Notes: generated from the letters alone by a model not told the origin. 64,000 nucleotides of DNA from Candidatus Mediterraneibacter pullicola (GCA_019117065.1 DXAK01000043.1:60671-124670), one strand, 5' to 3'; numbered from the stretch's first letter, positions 8,545 through 18,226 are shown. Numbers and translations: made by a program.

Positions 8545-9570
8545 ATGGATTATAAAAAGGCAGGCGTAGATATCGAGGCCGGATACCGGTCAGTAGAGCT
8601 TATGAAAGAGCATGTGAAAAAGACCATGCGTGAAGAAGTGCTGGGCGGGCTTGGCGGTTTCTCGGGTGCCTTCTCTTTGGCGAAGATCAAGGAGATGGAC
8701 GAGCCGGTGCTTTTGTCCGGCACAGATGGATGTGGAACAAAGGTGAAGCTGGCAATGATTCTGGACAAGCATGACACGATCGGCATCGACGCAGTGGCAA
8801 TGTGCGTGAATGATATTGCATGCGCGGGCGGAGAACCGCTGTTTTTCCTTGATTATATCGCATGTGGCAAGAACGAGCCGGAAAAGATCGCTGACATCGT
8901 CAAAGGTGTGGCGGAAGGCTGCCTTCAGTCCGGAGCGGCGCTGATAGGCGGCGAGACGGCAGAGCATCCGGGGCTGATGGAGGAGGATGAATATGATCTT
9001 GCCGGATTCGCGGTAGGTGTGTGCGATAAGAAGGATATGATTACAGGTGAAAACTTAAAAGCCGGCGACGTGCTTATTGGCATGGCTTCCTCTGGTATTC
9101 ATAGTAATGGATTTTCCCTTGTGAGGAAAGTGTTTAATATGAAAAGGGAAGCGATGGATACATATTATGACAGTCTGGGATGTACGCTCGGGGAGGCCCT
9201 TCTTGCGCCTACAAAGATTTATGTGAAAGCATTAAAGTGTATCAAAGAGGCGGGAGTGACAGTGAAAGCGTGCAGCCACATTACAGGCGGTGGTTTTTAC
9301 GAGAATATCCCGCGTATGCTCAAAGACGGTACAAGGGCAGTCATTAAAAAAGACAGTTATCCGATTCCGCCGGTATTCAATATGCTTTCCGTGGACGGCG
9401 ATGTGGAAGAGCATATGATGTACAACACATTTAATATGGGACTGGGAATGGTTCTCGCAGTAGATGAGGCTGATGCGGATAAGACGATGGAAGCAGTCCG
9501 TGCGGCAGGTGAAACCCCGTATGTGGTTGGTCACATTGAAGCCGGGGAAAAAGGAGTAGATCTATGCTGA
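8545..9570 (+). CDS. purM: Phosphoribosylaminoimidazole (AIR) synthetase
   Basis: 341 residues. It closes the imidazole ring of AIR from FGAM using ATP. The AIR synthase features are present: a glycine-rich N-terminus ([10 protein letters not shown]), [39 protein letters not shown] split over the ATP site, and the C-terminal [14 protein letters not shown]. It follows purE after 15 bases and overlaps purN by 7 bases, so all three are coupled. Confidence 0.96.
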   Translation: MDYKKAGVDIEAGYRSVELMKEHVKKTMREEVLGGLGGFSGAFSLAKIKEMDEPVLLSGTDGCGTKVKLAMILDKHDTIGIDAVAMCVNDIACAGGEPLFFLDYIACGKNEPEKIADIVKGVAEGCLQSGAALIGGETAEHPGLMEEDEYDLAGFAVGVCDKKDMITGENLKAGDVLIGMASSGIHSNGFSLVRKVFNMKREAMDTYYDSLGCTLGEALLAPTKIYVKALKCIKEAGVTVKACSHITGGGFYENIPRMLKDGTRAVIKKDSYPIPPVFNMLSVDGDVEEHMMYNTFNMGLGMVLAVDEADADKTMEAVRAAGETPYVVGHIEAGEKGVDLC

Positions 9571-10190
9571 AAGTCGTGGTGATGGTTTCCGGCGGGGGAA
9601 CGAACCTGCAGGCAGTCATTGACAGCGTAAAGAATCAGACGATCACAAACACGCAGATCGTGGGTGTGATCAGTAACAATAAAAATGCATATGCCCTGAA
9701 AAGGGCGGAAGAGAATGGAATTCCCTCAGAATGTATCTCGCCTAAGAATTATGAGACGAGGGAGATTTTCAATGAAAAACTTCTCCAGGCGGTAAAAGCA
9801 TACGAGCCGGACCTAATTGTGCTGGCAGGATTTCTCGTAGTGATTCCTCCGGCAATGATCGGGGAGTACAAAAACCGTATGATCAATATCCACCCATCCC
9901 TGATCCCTTCTTTTTGCGGAACCGGATACTATGGATTAAAGGTTCATGAAGCGGCGCTTGCAAGAGGTGTAAAGGTTGTGGGAGCGACGGTGCATTTTGT
10001 AGATGAAGGTACGGATACGGGCCCTATTATCCTGCAGAAAGCCGTGGAGGTTCTTCAGGGAGATACTCCGGAAACACTTCAGAAAAGAGTGATGGAGCAG
10101 GCAGAGTGGAAGATCCTTCCCCGCGCTATCGACCTGATCGCCAATGGCAAGGTAACGGTGGAGGGGAATAAGACAGTGATTCTTCCGTAG
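9564..10190 (+). CDS. purN: Phosphoribosylglycinamide formyltransferase
   Basis: 208 residues. It transfers a formyl group from 10-formyl-THF to GAR. The N-terminal [10 protein letters not shown] binds the phosphate, and the catalytic triad Asn/His/Asp is visible in [11 protein letters not shown] and GTDTGPI. The start overlaps the end of purM. A roughly 270-base structured gap separates it from purD. Confidence 0.96.
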   Translation: MLKVVVMVSGGGTNLQAVIDSVKNQTITNTQIVGVISNNKNAYALKRAEENGIPSECISPKNYETREIFNEKLLQAVKAYEPDLIVLAGFLVVIPPAMIGEYKNRMINIHPSLIPSFCGTGYYGLKVHEAALARGVKVVGATVHFVDEGTDTGPIILQKAVEVLQGDTPETLQKRVMEQAEWKILPRAIDLIANGKVTVEGNKTVILP

Positions 10191-10199
10191 TACAGGGCA

Positions 10200-10436
10200 G
10201 CGTATGGGAAGTATATCAGATGGGAGATGCCCCGTCTCTATATGCGGTGAGCAACAAATCAGTATTAGTGACGGGTATCAATCTCCATCTGATATACGCT
10301 CCGCGAGGATGCGCAGGGATTCAGAAATGTATTATGTTGGCTAAAGCCGACCCGAATCCCGCGCCAAGACTCGTGAGCGAGTTTTGAAAGGGGCGGTGCG
10401 TCTGTGAAAAGCAGACGGATCGCTCTTAATGAATAA
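10200..10436. repeat. Structured intergenic block between purN and purD (nested inverted repeats)
   Basis: The gap contains no gene but several strong inverted repeats. Arm GTATATCAGATGGGAGAT (10211-10228) pairs with ATCTCCATCTGATATAC near 10279-10296. GGGATTC (about 10317) pairs with GAATCCC (about 10354), enclosing GTTGGC-TAAA-GCCGAC. Next come ACTCG-TGAG-CGAGT followed by TTTT, and CGTCTG-TGAAAAG-CAGACG. It could be a dispersed palindromic element or an RNA processing/attenuation region. None of the riboswitch cores I know was recognised. Confidence 0.55.
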
Positions 10437-10462
10437 TTACAAATTTAGGAGGTAAGTCGAAG

Positions 10463-11734
10463 ATGAAAGTTTTAATCGTGGGAAGCGGCGGAAGAGAACA
10501 CGCCATCGCGGCGAGTGTGGCAAAAAGTCCAAGAGTAGATAAGATATACTGCGCGCCGGGCAATGCCGGGATTGCTGAGTATGCCAAGTGCGTTGACATC
10601 GGAGCCATGGAGTTTGATAAACTGGCAGAATTTTCCAAGAAGAAGCAGATTGACCTGTGCATTGTGGGGATGGATGATCCGCTGGTGGGAGGTCTTGTGG
10701 ACGTGCTTGAGGAAGCGGGGATACGCACCTTCGGACCGAGGAAGAATTCTGCGGTCTTGGAGGGCTCGAAAGCGTTTTCCAAGGATCTGATGAAGAAATA
10801 CAATATTCCTACAGCAGCATACGAGAACTTTACGGACCCGGAAAAGGCGCTTGCGTATCTCGAGACAGCCAAATTCCCGATCGTCCTGAAAGCGGATGGG
10901 CTTGCGCTTGGAAAAGGCGTCCTCATTTGCCAGAATCTGGAAGAGGCGAAGGAGGGCGTGAAGGCGATTATGCTGGACAAAAAGTTCGGCTCAGCAGGAA
11001 ATGAGATGGTTGTTGAAGAGTTTATGACTGGACGCGAGGTATCCGTCCTTTCGTTCGTGGACGGAAAGACGGTCAAGACCATGACAAGCGCCCAAGACCA
11101 CAAACGCGCAGGTGACGGGGATACTGGGCTGAATACAGGGGGTATGGGAACCTTCTCTCCGAGCCCGTTCTATACAAAGGAAGTAGAAGAATTCTGTGAG
11201 AAATATATCTACCAGCCTACTGTGGACGCAATGGCGGCAGAAGGACGTCCGTTCAAAGGAGTGATATTCTTCGGGTTGATGCTTACTGAGGAAGGGCCGA
11301 AGGTGCTGGAGTATAATGCCCGCTTCGGAGACCCGGAAGCTCAGGTTGTTCTCCCGCGGATGAAGAATGATATCATCGACGTAGCTGAGGCGTGTATTGA
11401 CGGAACTTTGGATCAGATTGAGCTGCAGTTTGAGGACAATGCGGCTGTCTGCGTGGTTCTAGCGTCCGAGGGATATCCAGTAAAATATGAGAAAGGATTT
11501 CCGATTAAGGGGCTTGACGAGTTTAAAAAGCATGAAGGATATTATTGTTTCCACGCAGGGACAAAATATGACGACGGGCAGATTGTCACGAACGGCGGGC
11601 GGGTGCTCGGTGTGACAGCAAAAGGAAAAGACTTAAAAGAGGCACGGAAGAACGCATACACTGCTACGGAGTGGGTACAGTTTGAGAATAAATATATGAG
11701 GAACGATATCGGCAAGGCGATCGATGAAGTGTAA
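10463..11734 (+). CDS. purD: Phosphoribosylamine-glycine ligase (GAR synthetase)
   Basis: 423 residues. It ligates glycine to phosphoribosylamine with ATP. It has the PurD N-terminal VGSGGREHAIA, the ATP-grasp loop VLKADGLALGKGV, and NTGGMGTFSPSPF, with a metal/ATP site in LEYNARFGDPEAQ. TTTAGGAGGT precedes the ATG. The gene shares direction with purE-M-N, but the structured gap in front may alter its expression. A hairpin with a short T-run follows the stop. Confidence 0.96.
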   Translation: MKVLIVGSGGREHAIAASVAKSPRVDKIYCAPGNAGIAEYAKCVDIGAMEFDKLAEFSKKKQIDLCIVGMDDPLVGGLVDVLEEAGIRTFGPRKNSAVLEGSKAFSKDLMKKYNIPTAAYENFTDPEKALAYLETAKFPIVLKADGLALGKGVLICQNLEEAKEGVKAIMLDKKFGSAGNEMVVEEFMTGREVSVLSFVDGKTVKTMTSAQDHKRAGDGDTGLNTGGMGTFSPSPFYTKEVEEFCEKYIYQPTVDAMAAEGRPFKGVIFFGLMLTEEGPKVLEYNARFGDPEAQVVLPRMKNDIIDVAEACIDGTLDQIELQFEDNAAVCVVLASEGYPVKYEKGFPIKGLDEFKKHEGYYCFHAGTKYDDGQIVTNGGRVLGVTAKGKDLKEARKNAYTATEWVQFENKYMRNDIGKAIDEV

Positions 11735-11773
11735 GTAAGAACTGGCATGGATTCCTTACATTTTTAAGTGTGC

Positions 11774-11803
11774 CTGCCAGAGAGAAGAACGCTGGCAGTT
11801 TGT
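11774..11803 (+). terminator. Probable terminator after purD
   Basis: Stem CTGCCAG (11774-11780) / CTGGCAG (11792-11798), 7 bp, with an 11-base loop is followed by TTTGTC. It sits between purD and the fatty-acid operon promoter. The T-run is short, so termination may be incomplete. Confidence 0.55.
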
Positions 11804-11837
11804 CGGAAAATGTTACATAAATCTTACAAAAAGTGTA

Positions 11838-11903
11838 TTGACAAACAGTATTGTTGTGATATACTTTGATAGTCAAAGTATTTAATAATCAAAGTAATTT
11901 TGA
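11838..11903 (+). promoter_or_regulatory. fab operon promoter with FabT-type operator
   Basis: TTGACA (11838-11843), 16 bases, then an extended -10 TGATATACT (TATACT at 11860-11865). The -10 is overlapped by the perfect palindrome TACTTTGA-TAG-TCAAAGTA (11862-11880). A second, weaker copy TCAAA-GTAAT-TTTGA lies at 11889-11903, just before the fabH ribosome site. Sites with TTTGA/TCAAA arms are bound by the MarR-family repressor FabT in streptococci; a FabT-like gene lies at the end of this operon. Repression by steric block of the -10 is the inferred mechanism. Confidence 0.8.
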
Positions 11904-11921
11904 TGGATTTGGAGAATAAAG

Positions 11922-12884
11922 ATGGTAGGAAAGATATACGGAACCGGCTCTTATGTGCCGCCTCATGTGATGGACAACGACGATCTGGCGAAGATGGTGG
12001 ACACAAATGACGAGTGGATACGGGAGAGAACCGGTATAGGGAAAAGGCATATCATCGAAGATGAGACGACTTCCTACATGGCGGGACAGGCCGCGCAGAA
12101 AGCAGTAGCGATGAGCGGTATCGATCCATCGGAGATTGATCTGATCCTGCTGGCCACATCTTCTTCTGAGACAGTGTTTCCATGCGCGGCATGCGAGGTT
12201 CAGAAAATGATCGGCGCAGTCAACGCGGCGGGATATGACCTGAATGCGGCATGTACAGGATTTGTTCTGGCATTTAATACGGCGCAGGCATATATAAGTG
12301 CAGGGCTGTGCCGCACAGTTCTTGTGATCGGGGCGGACAGCATGAGCAATCTGGTGGACTGGACGGACCGGGGAACATGCATCCTTTTTGGCGATGGAGC
12401 CGGTGCAGTTCTGTTGAGGGCAGAGGAAGGGGCGCCGGTTTACATGGCAGCTCATTCCGACGGTATGAAAGGAGAAGCTCTTACCGGGCTGAGCAGGCAT
12501 CGTAGAGGCTGGGACGCCAAGAAAGAAGACAAAGAATCCTACATCCATATGGATGGGCAGGGCGTGTTCAAATTTGCGGTGCGCAAGGTGCCGGAGATTA
12601 TAGAGGAAGTGCTTGCGCAGGCTCAGGTAAACTTGGATGAGATCGATTATTTTGTTCTTCATCAGGCGAACCGCAGAATCATAGAGGCAGTGGCCAAGCG
12701 GCTTAAGACAGACATTTCCAGATTCCCTATGAATCTGGAAGAGTATGCCAACACATCGGGAGCCACGGTTCCCATTCTGTTGGATGAAATGAACCGCAAA
12801 GGAATGCTCGTGAGAGGGCAGAAGATCATGCTTTCGGGATTTGGAGCAGGGCTTACTTGGGCGGCAAGTTTGTTTGAGTGGTAG
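11922..12884 (+). CDS. fabH: 3-oxoacyl-ACP synthase III
   Basis: 320 residues. It starts fatty-acid synthesis by condensing an acyl-CoA with malonyl-ACP. The catalytic triad is visible: Cys in LNAACTGF (about 111), His in VLHQANRRI (about 247) and Asn in EEYANTSGATVP (about 277). TTTGGAGAA precedes the ATG. First gene of an eleven- or twelve-gene fab/acc operon under the FabT-type operator. Chain-start specificity (straight or branched) cannot be read. Confidence 0.96.
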   Translation: MVGKIYGTGSYVPPHVMDNDDLAKMVDTNDEWIRERTGIGKRHIIEDETTSYMAGQAAQKAVAMSGIDPSEIDLILLATSSSETVFPCAACEVQKMIGAVNAAGYDLNAACTGFVLAFNTAQAYISAGLCRTVLVIGADSMSNLVDWTDRGTCILFGDGAGAVLLRAEEGAPVYMAAHSDGMKGEALTGLSRHRRGWDAKKEDKESYIHMDGQGVFKFAVRKVPEIIEEVLAQAQVNLDEIDYFVLHQANRRIIEAVAKRLKTDISRFPMNLEEYANTSGATVPILLDEMNRKGMLVRGQKIMLSGFGAGLTWAASLFEW

Positions 12885-12916
12885 AGAAAAATTTGCACAG
12901 TATTTAGAGGAAATGG

Positions 12917-12942
12917 GTAATCCCCGGTGAATGCCGGATTAC
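12917..12942 (+). promoter_or_regulatory. Hairpin between fabH and acpP
   Basis: GTAATCC (12917-12923) pairs with GGATTAC (12936-12942), with further CCGG pairing inside. There is no T-run, so it is not a standard terminator. It may be an RNA processing or stability element upstream of acpP. Confidence 0.4.
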
Positions 12943-12982
12943 ATATACAAAGTATTTTCATTTAAGAAAGGAAAAGAAAACC

Positions 12983-13207
12983 ATGTTAGAGAAGATCAAA
13001 GAAATCGTAGCAGAATCATTAAACGCTGATGCGGCAACACTCACAGAGGAGACATCCTTCAAAGAGGATCTGGGTGCAGATTCCCTCGATCTGTTTGAGA
13101 TGGTAATGGCATTTGAGGAGGAGTTCGAGGTAGAGATCCCGTCAGAGGATCTGGAGCAGATCACTACGATCGGCGACGTTGTAAAATATCTGGAAGCTCA
13201 TAAATAG
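12983..13207 (+). CDS. acpP: Acyl carrier protein
   Basis: 74 residues, acidic, with the phosphopantetheine serine in GADSLDLFEM (Ser34). It carries the growing acyl chain in fatty-acid synthesis. AAGAAAGGAAAAG precedes the ATG. Hairpins lie on both sides of the gene (12917-12942 and 13220-13248), which would suit separate control of its message, since ACP is needed in large excess over the enzymes. Confidence 0.96.
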   Translation: MLEKIKEIVAESLNADAATLTEETSFKEDLGADSLDLFEMVMAFEEEFEVEIPSEDLEQITTIGDVVKYLEAHK

Positions 13208-13219
13208 GAACAGACATAC

Positions 13220-13248
13220 GCCCGCGACGGAATAGACCTGCCGCGGGC
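13220..13248 (+). promoter_or_regulatory. GC-rich hairpin after acpP
   Basis: Perfect 7-bp stem GCCCGCG (13220-13226) / CGCGGGC (13242-13248) with a 15-base loop. It is followed by ATTGATAAAATTT rather than a U-run, so partial termination or 3'-end protection of an acpP message is more likely than full termination. Confidence 0.45.
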
Positions 13249-13280
13249 ATTGATAAAATTTCCAAGAAAGGTTGTAGAGT

Positions 13281-14219
13281 ATGAAAACAAAAGTAACCGA
13301 ATTATTAGGAATCGAATATCCGGTCATTCAAGGGGGGATGGCTTGGGTTGCTGAGTATCATCTCGCAGCCGCCGTATCCGAAGCCGGAGGTCTCGGGTTG
13401 ATCGGTGCTGCGAGCGCGCCGGCTGACTGGGTGCGTGATCAGATCAGAGAGGCAAAGAAGCTGACTGAAAAGCCGTTTGGTGTAAACATCATGCTTATGA
13501 GTCCTTATGCGGACGATGTGGCAAAAGTGATTGTGGAAGAAGGCGTAAAGGTAGTTACCACAGGCGCCGGTTCCCCGGAAAAATATATGAAAATGTGGAA
13601 AGAAGCCGGAGTGAAAGTGATTCCGGTTATCGCGTCCGTAGCGCTTGCAAAGCGCATGGAAAGATGCGGAGCAGACGCGCTTGTGGCAGAGGGAACGGAA
13701 GCAGGCGGACACATTGGTGAGAACACGACGATGGTACTTGTGCCTCAGGTTGTGGATGCAGTGGGCATCCCGGTCATTGCAGCAGGCGGGATTGCCGACG
13801 GAAGAGGAATGGCGGCGGCGTTTATGCTCGGCGCGCAGGGTGTACAGATGGGAACGCATTTTGTAGTTACAGATGAATCTCAGGTGCATGAAAATTATAA
13901 AGATATGATTATCAAGGCAAGGGATATTGATTCAAGGGTGACAGGCCGTTCCACAGGTCATCCGGTGAGAGCTTTGAGAAATCAGATGACAAAAGAATAT
14001 CTGGATAAGGAGCAGGCAGGCGCTTCCTTCGAAGAACTGGAACTCCTTACACTGGGCGGCTTAAGAAAAGCTGTCGTGGAAGGCGACGTAAAGACAGGGA
14101 GCGTGATGGCAGGACAGATCGCAGGTATGGTAAAAGAGAAAATGTCGTGCCATGCCTTGATTCAGAAACTGGTGAAAGAGACAGATGATCTGATCGGAGG
14201 AAAAGGGTTCTATGAGTAA
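13281..14219 (+). CDS. fabK: Enoyl-ACP reductase II (FMN-dependent)
   Basis: 312 residues of the FabK/nitronate monooxygenase TIM-barrel fold, with the N-terminal YPVIQGGMAWVA, GTEAGGHIGE and PVIAAGGIADGRGMAAA phosphate-binding elements. It reduces the enoyl-ACP double bond using NAD(P)H and FMN and replaces FabI in many Firmicutes, giving intrinsic triclosan resistance. It lies between acpP and fabD as in streptococci. Its end overlaps fabD by 8 bases. Confidence 0.94.
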   Translation: MKTKVTELLGIEYPVIQGGMAWVAEYHLAAAVSEAGGLGLIGAASAPADWVRDQIREAKKLTEKPFGVNIMLMSPYADDVAKVIVEEGVKVVTTGAGSPEKYMKMWKEAGVKVIPVIASVALAKRMERCGADALVAEGTEAGGHIGENTTMVLVPQVVDAVGIPVIAAGGIADGRGMAAAFMLGAQGVQMGTHFVVTDESQVHENYKDMIIKARDIDSRVTGRSTGHPVRALRNQMTKEYLDKEQAGASFEELELLTLGGLRKAVVEGDVKTGSVMAGQIAGMVKEKMSCHALIQKLVKETDDLIGGKGFYE

Positions 14220-15132
14220 GATCGCGTTTATGTTCCCGGGACAGGGAGCGCAGAAAGCCGGGATGGGCAAAGATTTTTATGAGCAGAGTGAAACAGCAAG
14301 ACAGGTGATAGACAGTGCATCTGAATTGTTAGGTATCGATATGAAGGAACTGTGCTTTGAAGAAAACGACCGTTTGGATCAGACAGAGTATACACAGGCA
14401 GCTCTTGTGACAGTGTGCATGGCAATGGAGCATGTATTGAGAGAGCGCGGGCTGAAGGCGGACGTTACCGCAGGTTTAAGCCTCGGTGAGTACTGTGCCA
14501 TTGCTTCCGCGGGTGGCATGAGCACAGAGGACGCTATTACGACTGTGAGGAAACGAGGGATTCTGATGCAGAATGCAGTGCCTGGTGGAAAAGGATCCAT
14601 GGCAGCGGTTCTCGGACTCACAGGAGATGTGATCGAGAATGTTATCGAGGGAATTGACGGTGTGAGCATCGCCAACTATAACTGTCCGGGGCAGATTGTT
14701 ATCACAGGCTGGAAGGAAAGTGTGGAGAAAGCGTCAGAAGCCCTGAAAGAGGCAGGCGCAAAGAGAGTGCTTCCGCTGAACGTAAGCGGGCCGTTTCATT
14801 CTCCTATGCTGAAAGAAGCAGGGGAAGAGCTTGGGAAAGTGCTTGAAAACGTGAAAGTTACTCCGTTAGAGATCCCCTATGTGACAAATGTGACTGCAGA
14901 GTATGTAAAAGATATTGAAGATACAAAAGCCCTTCTTGCGAAACAGGTGGCATCCTCTGTGAGATGGCAGCAGAGTGTGGAAAATATGATTGCGCAAGGG
15001 GTGGATACTTTCGTGGAGATCGGACCGGGTAAAACATTGGCAGGTTTCATGCGAAAGATCAGCCGTGATGTAAAAGTTTACAACGTGGGCACATGGGAAG
15101 ACGTAGATAAGGTGGTAAGTAAATTATGTTAA
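14212..15132 (+). CDS. fabD: Malonyl-CoA:ACP transacylase
   Basis: 306 residues. It loads malonate onto ACP. The nucleophile elbow GLSLGEYCA (Ser about 90) and catalytic histidine in SGPFHSPM (about 198) are present, with FPGQGAQ at the N-terminus. It overlaps fabK (8 bases) and fabG (7 bases), indicating translational coupling. Confidence 0.96.
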   Translation: MSKIAFMFPGQGAQKAGMGKDFYEQSETARQVIDSASELLGIDMKELCFEENDRLDQTEYTQAALVTVCMAMEHVLRERGLKADVTAGLSLGEYCAIASAGGMSTEDAITTVRKRGILMQNAVPGGKGSMAAVLGLTGDVIENVIEGIDGVSIANYNCPGQIVITGWKESVEKASEALKEAGAKRVLPLNVSGPFHSPMLKEAGEELGKVLENVKVTPLEIPYVTNVTAEYVKDIEDTKALLAKQVASSVRWQQSVENMIAQGVDTFVEIGPGKTLAGFMRKISRDVKVYNVGTWEDVDKVVSKLC

Positions 15133-15866
15133 ATGGAAAAGTTGCGGTAGTGACAGGAGCTTCCAGAGGAATTGGAAGAGCTGTCGCCATCAGGCTGGCG
15201 AAAGAGGGCGCCATAGTGATTATTAACTATAATGGTTCTAAGGAGCGTGCTGAGGCAGTAAAGTCCGAGATTGAGACGGCAGGCGGAAGGGCGGAGATCT
15301 GGCAGTGCAATGTGTCAGACTACAGCGCCTGTGAAGAGATGTTCAAAGAGATCACCGCTAAGTTTGGAAGCGTGGATATTCTTGTAAATAATGCGGGAAT
15401 CACAAAGGACGGGCTTCTGATGAAGATGTCCGAGGAAGATTATGACGCGGTGCTTGACACGAACCTGAAGGGTACGTTCAATTGTATCCGTTTTGTGGCA
15501 AGACAGATGATTAAGCAGAGAGGCGGACGGATCATCAATATGTCGTCTGTGTCCGGCGTTCTTGGAAATGCTGGGCAGGCGAATTACTCAGCTTCAAAAG
15601 CAGGTGTGATCGGGCTGACAAAGTCGGCGGCAAGAGAGCTTGCTAGCCGCGGCATTACCGTAAACGCGATCGCGCCGGGTTTTATCAATACTGAGATGAC
15701 AGAAGTTCTCTCCGACAAGGTGAAAGAGGGCGCTGTGGCGCAGATCCCTATGGGGAAATTTGGGGAGGCAGAGGATATCGCCAATACGGTGGCGTTTCTT
15801 GCTTCGGAAAACGCAGGGTATATTACAGGACAAGTGATCAATGTAGACGGCGGAATGGCGATGTAG
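15126..15866 (+). CDS. fabG: 3-oxoacyl-ACP reductase
   Basis: 246 residues of the classical SDR family. [10 protein letters not shown] binds [14 protein letters not shown] follows, and the catalytic Ser (MSSVSG) and Tyr/Lys (YSASKAG, about 153-157) are intact. It reduces 3-ketoacyl-ACP. The gene overlaps fabD by 7 bases and is followed by fabF after 11 bases. Confidence 0.96.
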   Translation: MLNGKVAVVTGASRGIGRAVAIRLAKEGAIVIINYNGSKERAEAVKSEIETAGGRAEIWQCNVSDYSACEEMFKEITAKFGSVDILVNNAGITKDGLLMKMSEEDYDAVLDTNLKGTFNCIRFVARQMIKQRGGRIINMSSVSGVLGNAGQANYSASKAGVIGLTKSAARELASRGITVNAIAPGFINTEMTEVLSDKVKEGAVAQIPMGKFGEAEDIANTVAFLASENAGYITGQVINVDGGMAM

Positions 15867-15877
15867 GAGGTTTTGAT

Positions 15878-17116
15878 ATGAAGAGAAGAGTTGTAGTGAC
15901 AGGTCTCGGGGCCGTGACGCCGATTGGGAACACGGTGGATGAGTTCTGGTCAGGCATCAGGGAAGGTAAGGTTGGTATTGGACCGATCACAAAGTTTGAC
16001 GCATCAGAATACAAGGTTCAGATTGCAGCGGAGGTAAAGGGATTCAATGCGAAGGAGCGCATGGATTTCAAAGCGGCAAAGAGAATGGAACTGTTCTCAC
16101 AGTATGCCATAGCCGCTGCGAAAGAAGCGTTCGAAGATGCGGGTATTGATATGGAGAAAGAAGATCCGTACAGAGTGGGCGTGATTGTCGGTTCCGGCAT
16201 CGGAAGCCTCCAGTGTGTGGAGACAAACTATGAGAAGATTCTTACAAAAGGGCCGAACAAGGTGAATCCTCTGATGGTACCGCTTATGATTTCCAATATG
16301 GCGGCGGGAAACATTTCGATTCAGCTTGGGTTAAAAGGAAAGTGCACAAACGTAGTGACAGCATGTGCATCCGGTACACACTGCATCGGAGATGCGTTCC
16401 GTGCTATCCAGTATGGAGATGTGGATGTGATGGTTGCAGGGGGCACAGAAGCTTCTATATGCCCGACAGGCGTTGCAGGATTTACGTCATTGACCGCGTT
16501 GTCTACGACAAATGATCCTGCTTGTGCTTCCCGGCCGTTTGACAAGGACAGAGACGGATTTGTGCTAGGAGAAGGTTCCGGCATTGTCGTGCTTGAGGAA
16601 CTGGAGCACGCCAAGGCAAGAGGGGCGGAGATCTATACGGAACTCGTGGGGTACGGCGCGACCGGTGACGCATATCACATCACCTCACCGGCAGAAGACG
16701 GAGAGGGCGCAGGCATGGCGATGAAGCTGGCAATGAAAGAAGCGGGCGTCTCCCCTGAGCAGATCGACTACATTAACGCCCACGGCACAAGTACGCATCA
16801 CAATGACTTGTTTGAGACGAAAGCGATCAAGTATGCGCTTGGAGATGCTGCGAAGGATGTTGTCGTTAATTCTACGAAATCTATGATCGGTCATCTGCTG
16901 GGCGCCGCAGGCGGCGTGGAGTTCGTGGTCTGCGTGAAGAGTATTCAGGACGGTTTCATTCATCAGACGATGGGAACCGATAATGTGGATCCGGAGTGCG
17001 ACCTGAACTATGCAGTGGGAGCTCCGGTTGAGAAGGATGTCAATTATGTTCTTACGAATTCACTGGGATTTGGCGGACATAACGCAACGCTGCTCGTGAA
17101 GAAGTTCGAGGGCTGA
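15878..17116 (+). CDS. fabF: 3-oxoacyl-ACP synthase II
   Basis: 412 residues. It elongates acyl-ACP. The nucleophile Cys lies in VTACASGTH (about 163), and the two histidines in NAHGTSTHHND (about 303) and SMIGHLLGAAGG (about 339). A GGAGG site precedes the ATG. It is the single elongating ketosynthase in the operon; no FabB or FabM was seen. Confidence 0.96.
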   Translation: MKRRVVVTGLGAVTPIGNTVDEFWSGIREGKVGIGPITKFDASEYKVQIAAEVKGFNAKERMDFKAAKRMELFSQYAIAAAKEAFEDAGIDMEKEDPYRVGVIVGSGIGSLQCVETNYEKILTKGPNKVNPLMVPLMISNMAAGNISIQLGLKGKCTNVVTACASGTHCIGDAFRAIQYGDVDVMVAGGTEASICPTGVAGFTSLTALSTTNDPACASRPFDKDRDGFVLGEGSGIVVLEELEHAKARGAEIYTELVGYGATGDAYHITSPAEDGEGAGMAMKLAMKEAGVSPEQIDYINAHGTSTHHNDLFETKAIKYALGDAAKDVVVNSTKSMIGHLLGAAGGVEFVVCVKSIQDGFIHQTMGTDNVDPECDLNYAVGAPVEKDVNYVLTNSLGFGGHNATLLVKKFEG

Positions 17117-17185
17117 GTCTTGTTTTAACAGGTTGAAAATAGTCATAGATTGATACGGATGGTCTGGTAAGAGAGGAATAATCAT

Positions 17186-17695
17186 ATGAAAGTGGAACAG
17201 ATATTACAGCTTATTGATGCAGTATCAAACTCTGAATTGACAGAGTTCAAATATGAAGAGGATGGTGTGAAACTGTCCTTAAAAAAAACAGACGGTAAAG
17301 AAGTGACTGTGATTCCGGCACCTCTTCCGGCGCCAGCAGCACCAGCAGTACCAATGGCGGCGGTTCCGGCTCCAGCCGCAGTATTTCCAGAGGCTCCGGC
17401 AGCAGGAACGGTGAGCACAGCTGCGACCTCACAGGCGGCAGATGCCAAGGAAGCTCCGGCGGGGAATGTGGTGAGGTCCCCGCTTGTGGGTACTTTCTAC
17501 GCGGCTCCGGCTGAGGACGCAGAACCTTTCGTAAAAGTAGGAGATAGCGTGAAGGAAGGACAGGTTTTGGCGATTGTTGAGGCAATGAAGCTGATGAATG
17601 AAATAGAGAGTGATTTTACAGGAACTGTGACAGAGATATTGGTAGAAAACGGACAGCCGGTTGAGTTCGGACAGCCGCTCTTTGTGATCAGCTAA
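17186..17695 (+). CDS. accB: Biotin carboxyl carrier protein of acetyl-CoA carboxylase
   Basis: 169 residues. The C-terminal biotinyl domain carries the target lysine in EAMKLMNEI (Lys about 135). A Pro/Ala-rich flexible linker spans about residues 46-95. It shuttles CO2 between AccC and AccDA. A GAGAGGAATAATC leader precedes the ATG. A 52-base inverted repeat begins at the base after the stop codon. Confidence 0.96.
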   Translation: MKVEQILQLIDAVSNSELTEFKYEEDGVKLSLKKTDGKEVTVIPAPLPAPAAPAVPMAAVPAPAAVFPEAPAAGTVSTAATSQAADAKEAPAGNVVRSPLVGTFYAAPAEDAEPFVKVGDSVKEGQVLAIVEAMKLMNEIESDFTGTVTEILVENGQPVEFGQPLFVIS

Positions 17696-17747
17696 CCGCA
17701 CATGCGACACGAAGCGGCGAAGTAGCGGAATCGAGCTGTATGTGCGG
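17696..17747. repeat. Inverted repeat between accB and fabZ
   Basis: CCGCACATGC (17696-17705) pairs with GTATGTGCGG (17738-17747) over 10 bp (one G-T pair), enclosing a 32-base Gly/Arg-codon-like GC-rich loop. It directly follows the accB stop and is followed by TGAAAACAAAAAAG, not a U-run. It looks like a small palindromic repeat element inside the operon rather than a terminator. Confidence 0.5.
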
Positions 17748-17787
17748 TGAAAACAAAAAAGCAGTTCAGAAAATAGAGGTGTGAGAT

Positions 17788-18219
17788 ATGAAAAGTTTGA
17801 ATGTAGAGCAGATTCAGGATATCATCCCCCACAGACATCCTTTTCTTTTGATTGACAAGATCGAGGACTATGAGCCGGGAGAATATGCGGTCGGATATAA
17901 GGGCGTGACATATAGGGAAGATTTTTTCGCAGGTCATTTTCCGCAGAAAGCGGTGATGCCGGGTGTGCTTATCCTTGAGGCGCTTGCCCAGACAGGAGCT
18001 GTGGCAATCTTAAGTGTTCCTGAAAATCAGGGGAAGATAGCGTTCTTCGGCGGAGTCCAGAAATGCCGTTTCAAGGGAATGGTATTTCCGGGGGACACTC
18101 TAAAACTAGAGACAAAGATTATCAAAAGAAAAGGTCCTGTGGGAGTAGGAGAAGCGGTTGCGTCTGTAGACGGAAAAGTAGTGGTCAGCGCAGAACTGAC
18201 ATTTATGGTAGGGGAGTAA
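17788..18219 (+). CDS. fabZ: 3-hydroxyacyl-ACP dehydratase
   Basis: 143 residues, hot-dog fold. The catalytic histidine lies in GHFPQKAVMPGVLILEALAQ, preceded by PHRHPFLLIDKI, both FabZ signatures. It dehydrates 3-hydroxyacyl-ACP. An AGGTGTGAG site precedes the ATG. accC follows after 7 bases. With no FabA, FabN or FabM in view, the route to unsaturated fatty acids is not obvious here. Confidence 0.96.
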   Translation: MKSLNVEQIQDIIPHRHPFLLIDKIEDYEPGEYAVGYKGVTYREDFFAGHFPQKAVMPGVLILEALAQTGAVAILSVPENQGKIAFFGGVQKCRFKGMVFPGDTLKLETKIIKRKGPVGVGEAVASVDGKVVVSAELTFMVGE

Positions 18220-18226
18220 GTGAGAA

